This document shows, in pieces, positions 1-7,031 of a stretch of DNA of 7,192 nucleotides. This stretch comes from an uncultured Clostridia bacterium. GTDB lineage: Bacteria; Bacillota; Clostridia; Lachnospirales; Lachnospiraceae. Positions within the stretch are counted from its first letter, which is position 1, and every line of letters begins with the position of its first letter. The stretch covers positions 1 through 7,192 of the forward strand of contig CAMJIC010000130.1 in assembly GCA_946405675.1 (NCBI GenBank), in the 5' to 3' direction. The position numbers and the translations under genes were made by a program. The notes under the pieces were generated by a model. The model searched no databases, was not told where the DNA came from, and was given only the letters and a program-made list of their open reading frames with translations.

Positions 1-901
1 ACAGAAGGGAACCTCTCCTGGCTTTCTCACGGAGGGTCTGCGTCAGCTCCAGGTTCCTCCTGGTAAAGGTGTCCAGCACCATGAATTTTCCGATGGTGTA
101 TGGGGTGATCTGGGTGAGGTTGCCAAGCTCTGACTTCTGCGTTTCCGTCAGGTAACGCAGCACCGAGCCTGCCGCAATCTGGCCGCACTCCATATCCGCC
201 AGCCCGATTCCCTGCACAGACTGTACGTGAAAATGATCCAGGATCTCCATCCTGCATCCTTCCAGTTCAAAGTAGGAGGAATCCAGCGTGAAAACAGTCG
301 CGCCCTGATTTTGATGAATCTCATCCATATCGAAGCCTGACATCTGCAGGGAATCATTACAGATGATCTCAGCCGGATTGTATCTGAGAATCTCATCCCG
401 AAGACGCCTTCTCGAATCCGCTTCCGTCACGAAAAAAGCGCCTGTCGTAATATCTACCGCAGCAATGCCGTAGCGTTCGGACAGGTACACGACGCTCATG
501 AGGTAATTATTTTTTCCCGCGTCCAGGGAAGCGGTGTTCAGGTTCGTCCCCGGGGTCGCGATCCGCACAACCTCACGCTTCACGAGGCCCTTGGCAAGCT
601 TCGGATCCTCCACCTGTTCACAGATCGCCACCTTATGTCCGTAAGCGACCAGCCTGTCCAGGTATCCGTCGACAGAATGGTAAGGAACTCCGCACATCGG
701 AGCCCTCTCGTCAAGCCCGCACTCCTTCCCTGTCAGGGTAAGCTCCAGCTCCCTTGACACCAGGACCGCGTCGTCAAAAAACATCTCATAAAAATCGCCG
801 AGACGGTAAAACAGGATGCAGTCAGCATACTGTTTTTTCGTCTCGACATACAGCTTCATCATCGGCGACAGCCGGCCGGTATCGATCTCATCCAGAAGCA
901 T
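1..901 (-). CDS. mutS: DNA mismatch repair protein MutS, N-terminal part (cut by window edge)
   Basis: MutS recognises base mismatches and small loops in newly replicated DNA and, with MutL, starts strand-directed repair in the cytoplasm. The first 300 codons are present and the frame is open to the left edge. Residues 1 to about 115 are the mismatch-recognition domain: LFYRLGDFYEMFFDDA lies near residues 30-45, and Phe37 and Glu39 form the Phe-x-Glu pair that stacks on and contacts the mismatched base. APMCGVPYHSVDGYL and KVAICEQVEDP follow. Residues about 125-260 match the connector domain, and TRRNLELTQTLREKARRGSLL at the edge begins the core/lever region. The clamp and the ATPase lie outside the window; full-length family members are about 850-880 residues. 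The ATG at 901 is preceded by AGGGAG (910-915) at good spacing. The start lies inside the last codons of miaB (14-base overlap), so the two are probably co-transcribed and coupled. Identity is seen directly; the loss is only the window cut. Confidence 0.97.
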   Translation of the reverse strand, partial: MLLDEIDTGRLSPMMKLYVETKKQYADCILFYRLGDFYEMFFDDAVLVSRELELTLTGKECGLDERAPMCGVPYHSVDGYLDRLVAYGHKVAICEQVEDPKLAKGLVKREVVRIATPGTNLNTASLDAGKNNYLMSVVYLSERYGIAAVDITTGAFFVTEADSRRRLRDEILRYNPAEIICNDSLQMSGFDMDEIHQNQGATVFTLDSSYFELEGCRMEILDHFHVQSVQGIGLADMECGQIAAGSVLRYLTETQKSELGNLTQITPYTIGKFMVLDTFTRRNLELTQTLREKARRGSLL

Positions 902-2378
902 TCATTTCTCTCCCTGTATAGTAGAATCCGTGCGCCTGAGTCAGAAGGACATCGGCAAAGGTGCCGATCATCTCCTTGTCTCCGGGGAAATGAACGACAA
1001 GATTATGCGGTGTGCGCCCTGTGACAAGCGTACTGTCCTGGCGGTTGACATCCTCGACCAGTACACGCTGTACGCTTCCTTCAAACCTCGATGACCTTCT
1101 CCGGCCGGTCTCCTGCACAAGGCTAAGAAGCCGGTCAAATCTCTCGTGGGCAGTTTTCTCATCTACCTGGTCCTCCATGGCTGCGGCAGGCGTGCCTGTG
1201 CGCCTGGAGTACAGGAAGGTAAAGGCAGAGTCATATTCCACCCTTCTGACAAGGTCAAGCGTTTCCTGGAAATCCGCTTCCGTCTCACCGGGGAATCCGA
1301 CGATCAGGTCGGTGGACAGTGACAGATCCGGGATCGCGCCACGAAGGCGGCTGACCAGATCCAGATAGGATTCCTTTGTATAATGCCGGTTCATCTTTTT
1401 CAGAAGCCTGGAGGAGCCGCTCTGAACAGGAAGATGCAGATGCGGGCAGATCTTCCCGGACCCCTTCATCACTTCGATCAGATCATCCGACAGATCCTTC
1501 GGATGTGAGGTCATGAAACGGATTCTCTCAATCCCGTCTACCTTTTCCACCTCCTGCAGGAGCGCGGCAAACGAAACCTCCCTGTCAAGCCCTTTTCCAT
1601 AGGAATTGACATTCTGCCCCAGGAGCATGACCTCAACAACACCGTCCCTGGCCAGGTTCTCCACTTCACGGATAATATCTCCTGGCTCCCTGCTTCTTTC
1701 CCTCCCGCGCACATAGGGGACGATGCAATAGGTGCAGAAATTGTTGCACCCGAACATGATATTGACACCGCTCTTAAAAGCGTAAGTGCGCTCCAATGGG
1801 AGGTCTTCTACGATGGTGTCATCCCGGTCCACGACATCAATGATCTGCGTGTCAGACAAAAGGCATCTGCAAAGAAGCTCCGGAAAACGGTACAGGTTAT
1901 GGGTACCGAAAACAAGGCTCACATATTTGTAACCGGACCGGATCCTTTCGATCTCATCCTTCTCCTGCATCATGCATCCGCACAGGGCGATCTTCATGGA
2001 CGGATTCTTCTTCCGGTACGTGCTCAAAGCCCCCAGCCTGCCATACAGGCGCACGTTCGCATTCTCCCGGACAGTACAGGTATTGTAGAGCACAAAATCC
2101 GCGTCCTCCGACGAGGCCGGAAGAAAACCGGACAGCTGCAGGATGCCCCGAAGCTTCTCCGAATCACGCTCATTCATCTGGCAGCCAAATGTAACCACGC
2201 AGAAAGTCATCCTGCGACCCAGCTTTTGCTCCCGCTCAGACACAATGCCGCGGCAGCGGTTGATGAACCAGGCCTGCCGAAGAGAGCCGTCTTTGACAGG
2301 CGGCTCTTCCATGGCGGATGCCTGAAGAAGCATCTGCCTGAATTCTTCAGATTCAAAAATAATATCAGATCTTTCCAT
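888..2378 (-). CDS. miaB: tRNA-2-methylthio-N6-dimethylallyladenosine synthase MiaB
   Basis: MiaB is a radical-SAM methylthiotransferase that converts i6A to ms2i6A at position 37 of tRNAs reading UNN codons. The protein is 496 residues. Residues 1-56 are a charged extension absent from E. coli MiaB but usual in Firmicutes. The N-terminal MTTase domain (about 57-170) carries the three auxiliary-cluster cysteines: Cys66 (TFGCQMN), Cys101 (YNTCTVREN) and Cys135 (CGCMMQ). The radical-SAM motif CNNFCTYC gives Cys211, Cys215 and Cys218, followed by IVPYVRGRERSR; LLGQNVNSYG, SHPKDL, HLPVQSGS and DLIVGFPGET follow. Residues about 430-492 fit the TRAM RNA-binding domain. The NTCTVREN and VPYVRGRERSR signatures point to MiaB rather than RimO or MtaB. 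The start codon shares its A with the flippase stop (TAATG). GAGG lies only 2 bases upstream, so initiation probably relies on translational coupling. Codons 16 and 23 are less likely starts, since the extension is a family trait. Confidence 0.97.
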   Translation of the reverse strand: MERSDIIFESEEFRQMLLQASAMEEPPVKDGSLRQAWFINRCRGIVSEREQKLGRRMTFCVVTFGCQMNERDSEKLRGILQLSGFLPASSEDADFVLYNTCTVRENANVRLYGRLGALSTYRKKNPSMKIALCGCMMQEKDEIERIRSGYKYVSLVFGTHNLYRFPELLCRCLLSDTQIIDVVDRDDTIVEDLPLERTYAFKSGVNIMFGCNNFCTYCIVPYVRGRERSREPGDIIREVENLARDGVVEVMLLGQNVNSYGKGLDREVSFAALLQEVEKVDGIERIRFMTSHPKDLSDDLIEVMKGSGKICPHLHLPVQSGSSRLLKKMNRHYTKESYLDLVSRLRGAIPDLSLSTDLIVGFPGETEADFQETLDLVRRVEYDSAFTFLYSRRTGTPAAAMEDQVDEKTAHERFDRLLSLVQETGRRRSSRFEGSVQRVLVEDVNRQDSTLVTGRTPHNLVVHFPGDKEMIGTFADVLLTQAHGFYYTGREMNASG

Positions 2379-4096
2379 TACCTCAGAAGCCCCATCTTAT
2401 GAAACACGCTGATCAGCAGATCACCCTTCGGAACCTTTTTCAGCTCATCCTCCGTCAGCCCGCGGAAGGCAACCATGGAAATCAGGTAGATCACCACGCC
2501 AAAAAGGATCGCAAGGATCGTCGCGATGCTATTGCCAAAAACAAGATGCAGCACATACCAGATCGCATAGGCTCCGAATGCCATCACGATGGATGAGATC
2601 AGCGGCACCAGATATGTCTTCTTGATCTCCTGCCGGTAGAAAATAAACCGCCGGATCGTCAAAGCGTTGAGGACGCATACCACAAGCGCGAAGACTGCGT
2701 TAGAGTAAAGGACGGCATAAATGTTCAGGTTCAGGTAACGCAGCATGATCACAAGGACGATCACATGGATCACGAGTGCCAACGTATTGTGGATCAATGG
2801 TTCACGCAGGCGCCCAAGCCCCTGAAGAATGGCAGTTGTCAGTGTACTGAGCGCATAGAGGATGATCACGATCGCGCCTGCCTGCATAATCCCTGAGGAA
2901 AGGGGCATGCCGGATGTTGGATGGAACAGCATCTGGATGATCGGCCCGCCAAGCGCTGCCATGCCGAACGCGCAGGGGATGGTAACGATCATCGTATAGC
3001 GTGTAGAGGAATGAACCGTCCTGACGGCTGACGCCTTATCCTTTGCCGCAACCGCAGCCGTCAGAGACGGGACGACGGCAGGCCCCAGGGAAGAGGCCAA
3101 TGACAGAGGTACGTTCATCAGGACGCGGAACCTTCCGGTATAGATTCCCCAGATCGTCGCATACTGCTTCTCCGTATAGTTCTGGCTTTTCAGAACCGCA
3201 TTGAAGATTCCCTGATCCAGGACATTGGAAATATTGTAAACGAGGGTTGACAGGATGATCGGAAGGATCGTCAGGATCAGAACCCTGTACAGGTAGCGGG
3301 AGGATTCACGCTTCACGGTCTGATCCTTGCGCACGGCATGCCGGAACCTTCGGTTAAAGCGTGCGTACAGATACATCATGAACAGCAGGGCCACAGTAAC
3401 CGAAGCAACGGTTCCGAAGGTGGCTCCCGCAGCGCCCCAGCCAGGAGCGACAAGCTCATTCTCCCCCTGGGCGGCAAGACTTTTCCCATAGTCAAACAGC
3501 ACCCACGCCCCCCAGATGGAAACAAGCGCATTGACAATCTGCTCGATGACCTGGGAGATTGCTGTCGGAACCATATTGGAGAAGCCCTGGAAGAATCCCC
3601 GGAACACGCCGGTGATCGCGAAGATCAGGATGACCGGCGCAAGAACGCGGAGTCCGAATTTCGCGTATTCCACGTTCATGACGTATTTGGTGATCAGACC
3701 GGCAAACGCATATGTGACCAGAGCCAGGATCCCGCCGGAAATGACCGCAAAACGCATGGAGCACAGGAATACTCTGTTCGCATTGCGCATCTCTCCCTTC
3801 TGGATCCGCTCGCTCATCAGCCTGGAAACAGCCAGAGGCAGGCTGAAGGAAGAGATCATGAGTATGATCGAATAGATCTCATTCGCCGTAGAATAATAGC
3901 TGTTTCCAATATCTCCCAGGATATTGTACAGGGGGATCCGGTAGATCAGCCCGATCACTTTCGCAATAATCGAAGCAGCCGCGAGGATCGTTCCCTGGAC
4001 AAGAACGTTCTTCGCGGTATTGATTCCTTTTTTCTCTTTTCCTGCAGAGGAAGGTGCTTTTCCTTCCGTCCTGTCCTTCTCTTCCCGGTCAGCCAC
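2378..4096 (-). CDS. MATE/MurJ-superfamily lipid-linked polysaccharide flippase (SpoVB/YtgP-like)
   Basis: This is a polytopic membrane protein of 572 residues, the usual size for the SpoVB/YtgP polysaccharide-biosynthesis family. Members are thought to flip undecaprenyl-linked precursors such as lipid II or other glycan intermediates across the cytoplasmic membrane. Residues 1-27 are a Lys/Glu-rich cytosolic tail. From about residue 30 hydrophobic segments alternate with short basic loops, consistent with about 14 helices. Family-like stretches are VIGLIYRIPLYNILGD (47-62), VFRGFFQGFSNMVPTAISQVIEQ (about 164-186), a repeated QGLGRLREPLIHN near 435-447, and the C-terminal LTEDELKKVPKGDLLI. 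The start is GTG at 4096, supported by GAGGT six bases upstream; the next Met is well inside TM-proximal sequence. The TAA stop overlaps the miaB start. Which substrate is moved cannot be read from sequence. The gene could serve as a MurJ-type lipid II flippase (YtgP role), a sporulation SpoVB homologue, or an exopolysaccharide exporter; no glycosyltransferases or spore genes flank it. Confidence 0.9.
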   Translation of the reverse strand: MADREEKDRTEGKAPSSAGKEKKGINTAKNVLVQGTILAAASIIAKVIGLIYRIPLYNILGDIGNSYYSTANEIYSIILMISSFSLPLAVSRLMSERIQKGEMRNANRVFLCSMRFAVISGGILALVTYAFAGLITKYVMNVEYAKFGLRVLAPVILIFAITGVFRGFFQGFSNMVPTAISQVIEQIVNALVSIWGAWVLFDYGKSLAAQGENELVAPGWGAAGATFGTVASVTVALLFMMYLYARFNRRFRHAVRKDQTVKRESSRYLYRVLILTILPIILSTLVYNISNVLDQGIFNAVLKSQNYTEKQYATIWGIYTGRFRVLMNVPLSLASSLGPAVVPSLTAAVAAKDKASAVRTVHSSTRYTMIVTIPCAFGMAALGGPIIQMLFHPTSGMPLSSGIMQAGAIVIILYALSTLTTAILQGLGRLREPLIHNTLALVIHVIVLVIMLRYLNLNIYAVLYSNAVFALVVCVLNALTIRRFIFYRQEIKKTYLVPLISSIVMAFGAYAIWYVLHLVFGNSIATILAILFGVVIYLISMVAFRGLTEDELKKVPKGDLLISVFHKMGLLR

Positions 4097-4102
4097 GTGA
4101 AT

Positions 4103-4107
4103 ACCTC
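4103..4107 (-). promoter_or_regulatory. Ribosome binding site deciding the GTG start of the flippase
   Basis: GAGGT on the minus strand sits six bases before the GTG at 4096. No ATG in the same frame is better placed, so this site supports the non-ATG start. Seen directly; use in vivo is inferred. Confidence 0.65.
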
Positions 4108-4126
4108 AACGATCCTGTCAGACATC

Positions 4127-4172
4127 TTCCGGCAGTGCCTGCAGACTTGCAAGGACACAGACACTGCCGGAA
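4127..4172 (-). other. Perfect-arm inverted repeat (15-bp stem) between DUF3048 gene and flippase gene
   Basis: Arms 4127-4141 and 4158-4172 are inverted repeats. The outer 11 bp (TTCCGGCAGTG) are perfect; then, in the minus-strand RNA, one G-U wobble and three more pairs follow, around a 16-base loop that itself contains the palindrome CTTGCAAG (4146-4153). The hairpin lies 25 bases after the DUF3048 stop and ends about 30 bases before the flippase start. No run of U follows the stem on either strand, so it does not fit a classical intrinsic terminator. It may act as a weak or factor-assisted terminator, an RNA processing or stabilising hairpin that sets different expression of upstream and downstream genes, or a protein-binding palindrome. 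Confidence 0.75.
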
Positions 4173-4197
4173 ATCATGCGTGCATACAGCCTGCGGA

Positions 4198-5352
4198 TCA
4201 GCCCAGGCTGTCGATAATGCTGGAATCGATGGACGGATCATCCGATACCACGATCCTTGGATCATCATCAAAGGATACGATCTCAACAAAGGTCTTGCCC
4301 TGGTTGAGCCTGATCTCATTGCCGTTCGCGTCATAGTAGCGCGTCACGTTGAAATCGCATTCCCGCACATCCCATGCACAGTTCGGCGTCGTGACCGTTG
4401 TCTCGATGGGATCGTCCGCGCTCCAGTTTTCCTTCTTCCAGGTAATCTTCTCAGCGCGGCCGTTGGTGATGAACCAGCCGGTACCGCCGTCATATCCATT
4501 GACCGGATCGGTCCACAGGTAATGCTCATCGGCAAGCCTGGACGGGCATTCCTGGATGATAATGTTCTTATAGCAAAGCTGCTGGCCGTTCAGCTGGTCG
4601 ACCTGCGGCGCACCGAATTCGGAACGATAGTACAGCCCGTCCGCCTCATTGTAATCAAACCTTGCATGATTGTAGGTGAAGCCCGGAAGGACGACCTTCG
4701 CGATCTGGCCATTTTCCAGATTGATTACCTCACCGTCCGCCGCAAACTGATAATGGCCGGTGTAACCGGAGGAATACTGTGTGCTCCAGCCGGAGCTGTT
4801 GATGACTCCATCCAAAAGTTCCTTATTCGTATAGATGCCGGTCACGCCGTCATGATCCCTGAGGTAGGCAGCGCTTCCATCGTGCAGCTGGTAATCCTGG
4901 CCGCCTTCCCCGTAAGGAATGCCTGCGATGTCATCCGTTGTCGGAAGCTGGAGGATCGGAACAGCGTAGACGACCTGCCCGAAGTGGCCATAATGCGCAT
5001 TGAATTCCCGGGCGAAATAGACATAGTAGGGCCTGCAGGACCGGATGGGCATGATCATGGAGACACCCTCCATGTTTTCATAGATTCCCATCATACGGGT
5101 GATGGCTCCCTCCACCATCGCCTCATACATGACATCCGCATAGCTGGTACCATGCTGCCACGCAACCGCGTCCGCGTCGTTTTCGATCATCAACGCTGTG
5201 GGCCTGGTGCGACCGATGGATGTCGGGACGTTCATCCCTGTAAGATAACTGGCACAGGTTTCACCTGCTTCCTCGGCAAGGGTAACCATTCCTGCTGTTG
5301 ACACTGCCATGATACCCGCTGCAACCGCTGCAGCAATCCTGTATTTCTTCAT
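4198..5352 (-). CDS. Exported DUF3048 domain protein (YerB-like)
   Basis: A 384-residue protein matching the DUF3048/YerB family of Firmicutes, whose biochemical role is not established. Residues 1-26 form a signal peptide: KK at the start, a hydrophobic stretch to about residue 24, and a likely cleavage after VTLA. There is no lipobox cysteine there, unlike B. subtilis YerB, which is a lipoprotein. The N-terminal domain (about 40-150) shows RPTALMIENDADAVAWQHGTSYADVMYEAMVEGAITRMMGIY and then PIRSCRPYY, matching the family pattern of RP-A-M-N, Q-G-S-AD--YE--VEG-TR and RS-R-YY. The C-terminal domain (about 235-368) includes YYRSEFGAPQVDQLNG, KNIIIQE, GTGWFITNGRAEKITWKKENW and RYYDANGNEIRLNQGKTFVEIV, typical of DUF3048_C. 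A short acidic tail follows. The start has a strong site (AAAGGAG) at good spacing. Placement next to a flippase fits an envelope role, but that is inference. Confidence 0.92.
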   Translation of the reverse strand: MKKYRIAAAVAAGIMAVSTAGMVTLAEEAGETCASYLTGMNVPTSIGRTRPTALMIENDADAVAWQHGTSYADVMYEAMVEGAITRMMGIYENMEGVSMIMPIRSCRPYYVYFAREFNAHYGHFGQVVYAVPILQLPTTDDIAGIPYGEGGQDYQLHDGSAAYLRDHDGVTGIYTNKELLDGVINSSGWSTQYSSGYTGHYQFAADGEVINLENGQIAKVVLPGFTYNHARFDYNEADGLYYRSEFGAPQVDQLNGQQLCYKNIIIQECPSRLADEHYLWTDPVNGYDGGTGWFITNGRAEKITWKKENWSADDPIETTVTTPNCAWDVRECDFNVTRYYDANGNEIRLNQGKTFVEIVSFDDDPRIVVSDDPSIDSSIIDSLG

Positions 5353-5517
5353 GCTTTTCTCCTTTCAGGGCTTCCCGCCCCATCCCCTTGTTAATAAGTT
5401 ATACTCCAAATCATTCACCGCCGGCCTGAGATCAGAACCTGATCCGCCACTCCCTTGCGCAGGCAGCCGTGAATAAAACCCTGCAATTACGTTGATTCTC
5501 CGGAATACCCTGACTGT
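5353..5517 (-). other. Intergenic region between ybeY and the DUF3048 gene, possible internal promoter
   Basis: 165 bases without a gene. On the minus strand a TATAAC box (5398-5403) lies about 45 bases before the DUF3048 start, but no good -35 hexamer stands 16-18 bases upstream, so a promoter here is only possible. A small hairpin (GATCAG, 3-base loop, CTGATC; 5430-5444) and a 4-bp GGGC/GCCC hairpin just before the ribosome site are visible. No stem followed by a U-tract is seen after ybeY. The gap suggests that the DUF3048 gene may be transcribed partly on its own. Confidence 0.35.
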
Positions 5518-6024
5518 TCAGTTCCTGTGGATATCAAGAAGATCCATGATCCTTCTCTGACGCTCTTCCATCACGGCGCGCTCTTCCTCTTCCATATGGT
5601 CAAACCCGGTCAGGTGCAGAAAGCTGTGCGCGATCAGAAAAGCGAATTCCCTTCTTTGGCTGTGTCCGTATTCCATTGCCTGGGAAATGACCCTCTGTGC
5701 GTTAATCACAATGTCCCCCAGCATCAGCTGTCCCGATTCCGGGTCAAATACACTGCAGTCACCTTCCCGGAAGGAGGAAAAGTCAGCCGGGGACTCATAT
5801 TCCAGCATGGGAAAAGAGAGTACATCCGTCGGCTCATCGATCTGCCTGAAGGAAAGATTCATCTGACGGATCGACTCATTGTCCGTTATCAGAAGGTTCA
5901 CCTGCACGTCAAACGGACATCCGGTCTCCTCAAGCCCTGCCAGGATAACCTTCTCTGCCAGGGACTCTGCGCTCTCTCCCAGCTCGAGGGTAATCTCTGT
6001 CTCGTTTTCGTAGTTCAGTGTCAT
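5518..6024 (-). CDS. ybeY: Endoribonuclease YbeY, 16S rRNA maturation factor
   Basis: YbeY is a zinc-dependent single-strand endoribonuclease of the UPF0054 family that takes part in 16S rRNA 3'-end processing and ribosome quality control in the cytoplasm. With the start at 6024 it is 168 residues, normal for the family. NLSFRQIDEPTDVLSFPM (about 56-73) is the conserved Arg and TDVLSFP region, GDIVIN follows at about 103-108, and the metal site HSFLHLTGFDH supplies His133, His137 and His143 (H-x3-H-x5-H). The start is not certain. ATG at 6024 gives MTLNYENE, closest to where homologues begin, but its ribosome site is weak. ATG at 6036 (four codons earlier) has GAGG three bases upstream, and an in-frame TTG at 6057 is also open. 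All three starts lie inside the 3' end of phoH, so translation is probably coupled to phoH. The phoH-ybeY pairing is widespread in bacteria and supports the call. Confidence 0.95.
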   Translation of the reverse strand: MTLNYENETEITLELGESAESLAEKVILAGLEETGCPFDVQVNLLITDNESIRQMNLSFRQIDEPTDVLSFPMLEYESPADFSSFREGDCSVFDPESGQLMLGDIVINAQRVISQAMEYGHSQRREFAFLIAHSFLHLTGFDHMEEEERAVMEERQRRIMDLLDIHRN

Positions 6025-6979
6025 GCTTTTTCTCATATGCCTCGTAAGCCTGGACAATCTTCTGTACCAGGGGATGCCTCACCACATCCTTGCTGGTCAG
6101 GCGGCAGAAGGAAATGTCTTCAATCTTCCTCAGGACATCCACCGCCACCTCAAGACCGCTTCTGGATTCGAAAGGAAGATCCTTCTGCGTCAGGTCGCCG
6201 GTGATGATGACCTTGGATCCGAAGCCAATCCTTGTGAGGAACATCTTCATCTGTGCAGGCGTCGTATTCTGTGCCTCGTCCAGGATGATAAACGCATTGT
6301 CCAGCGTCCTTCCCCTCATATACGCAAGGGGTGCCACTTCGATCAGCCCCTTCTCCAGGTTCTTCTGGCAGCTCTCCGGCCCCATGATCTGGTACAGGGC
6401 GTCATACAGCGGCCTCAGATAGGGATCGACCTTGCTCTGCAGGTCGCCGGGAAGGAATCCCAGCTTTTCCCCTGCTTCAATCGCGGGACGGGTCATGATG
6501 ATCCTGGAGACCTCTTCGCTCTTGAAGGCAGTGATCGCCATCGCCATCGCCAGATAAGTCTTCCCGGTACCAGCAGGCCCGATCCCGAAGGTGATCATAT
6601 GGCTGCGGATCGCATCGACATAGGACTTCTGGCCATATGTTTTCGGGCAGACCGGCTTTCCGCTCACCGTATGGCAGATAACATCTGAGCTGATCTCAGA
6701 GATCCCGCCATCCTGATGCTCCAGGGCTAGTGAAAGGTCATAATCCACATTCTGCTGCGTCACTTCCCGGCCGCTTTGCGCGATCCGGGTCAGATCCTCC
6801 AGAACCCTGCGCGCCCCCTCCGGCCCTGATCCTGCACCGACGATCCGAAGCTCACCGTCCCTGCTGATCATCGTCACGTTCAATGTACGTTCAATCTTCT
6901 TCAGATAACTGTCGAACTGTCCGAATACCTGGCTTTGCAGATGTTCCGGGATATCGACTCTGCTCTCGGCAAGCGCCAT
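5930..6979 (-). CDS. phoH: PhoH family ATPase (PhoH-like protein)
   Basis: A 349-residue cytoplasmic P-loop ATPase of the PhoH/YbeZ family, related to the N-terminal half of superfamily 1 helicases; it is thought to act in RNA metabolism with YbeY, encoded next. Residues 1 to about 100 are the N-terminal nucleic-acid-binding-like region (ERTLNVTMISRDGELRIVG). PKTYGQKSYVDAI then leads to Walker A GPAGTGKT (134-141), TRPAIEAGEKLGFLPGDL (163-180), the segment APLAYMRGRTLDNAFIILDEAQNTT with Walker B ILDEAQ (232-237), and the sensor-like KVIITGDLTQKDLP (about 256-269). The conserved fold ends near VQKIVQAYEAYEKK (about 317); the last 32 or so residues, rich in Arg, are read from the ybeY start region in another frame and look unconserved. 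The ATG at 6979 has GGGGATGG upstream. A near-consensus promoter precedes it, so it is probably the first gene of the operon. Confidence 0.96.
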   Translation of the reverse strand: MALAESRVDIPEHLQSQVFGQFDSYLKKIERTLNVTMISRDGELRIVGAGSGPEGARRVLEDLTRIAQSGREVTQQNVDYDLSLALEHQDGGISEISSDVICHTVSGKPVCPKTYGQKSYVDAIRSHMITFGIGPAGTGKTYLAMAMAITAFKSEEVSRIIMTRPAIEAGEKLGFLPGDLQSKVDPYLRPLYDALYQIMGPESCQKNLEKGLIEVAPLAYMRGRTLDNAFIILDEAQNTTPAQMKMFLTRIGFGSKVIITGDLTQKDLPFESRSGLEVAVDVLRKIEDISFCRLTSKDVVRHPLVQKIVQAYEAYEKKHDTELRKRDRDYPRAGRERRVPGREGYPGRA

Positions 6980-7008
6980 ATAAAAACCATCCCCAAAAAA
7001 GAATTACA

Positions 7009-7022
7009 CTGCATCTTTGCAG
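7009..7022 (-). other. Small hairpin at the predicted 5' end of the phoH transcript
   Basis: CTGCA and TGCAG arms surround a 4-base loop, with one extra G-U pair possible. From the -10 box at 7032-7037 transcription should start around 7024-7026, so the hairpin would stand almost at the 5' end of the mRNA. A T6 run follows 8-9 bases later on the minus strand, but the stem is too short and too far from it for a convincing terminator. A 5'-terminal stem that slows RNase J is a reasonable alternative reading. Confidence 0.4.
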
Positions 7023-7031
7023 CCTGACGTT

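Noticed and set aside
3338..4336. Long plus-strand open frame of 332 codons opposite the flippase gene
   Set aside because: It is low-complexity in character (rich in R, D, H, Q), lies antisense to a clearly conserved membrane protein, and shows no ribosome site or family motif.
4054..5301. Plus-strand open frame of 415 codons opposite the DUF3048 gene
   Set aside because: It is the antisense shadow of a recognised gene with signal peptide and two conserved domains. It also spans the intergenic hairpin and has no recognisable domain.
5461..5517. Search for a terminator after ybeY
   Set aside because: Only very short stems (such as ATTC/GAAT around TCCG) were found, with no U-tract following.
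5527..6688. Plus-strand open frames opposite ybeY and phoH
   Set aside because: The opposite strand has clear catalytic motifs (HSFLHLTGFDH, GPAGTGKT, ILDEAQ); the plus frames show none.
6994..7022. Possible intrinsic terminator: hairpin 7009-7022 followed by T6 on the minus strand
   Set aside because: The stem is only five pairs plus one wobble and the T-run begins 8-9 bases after it. It also lies between a strong promoter and phoH.
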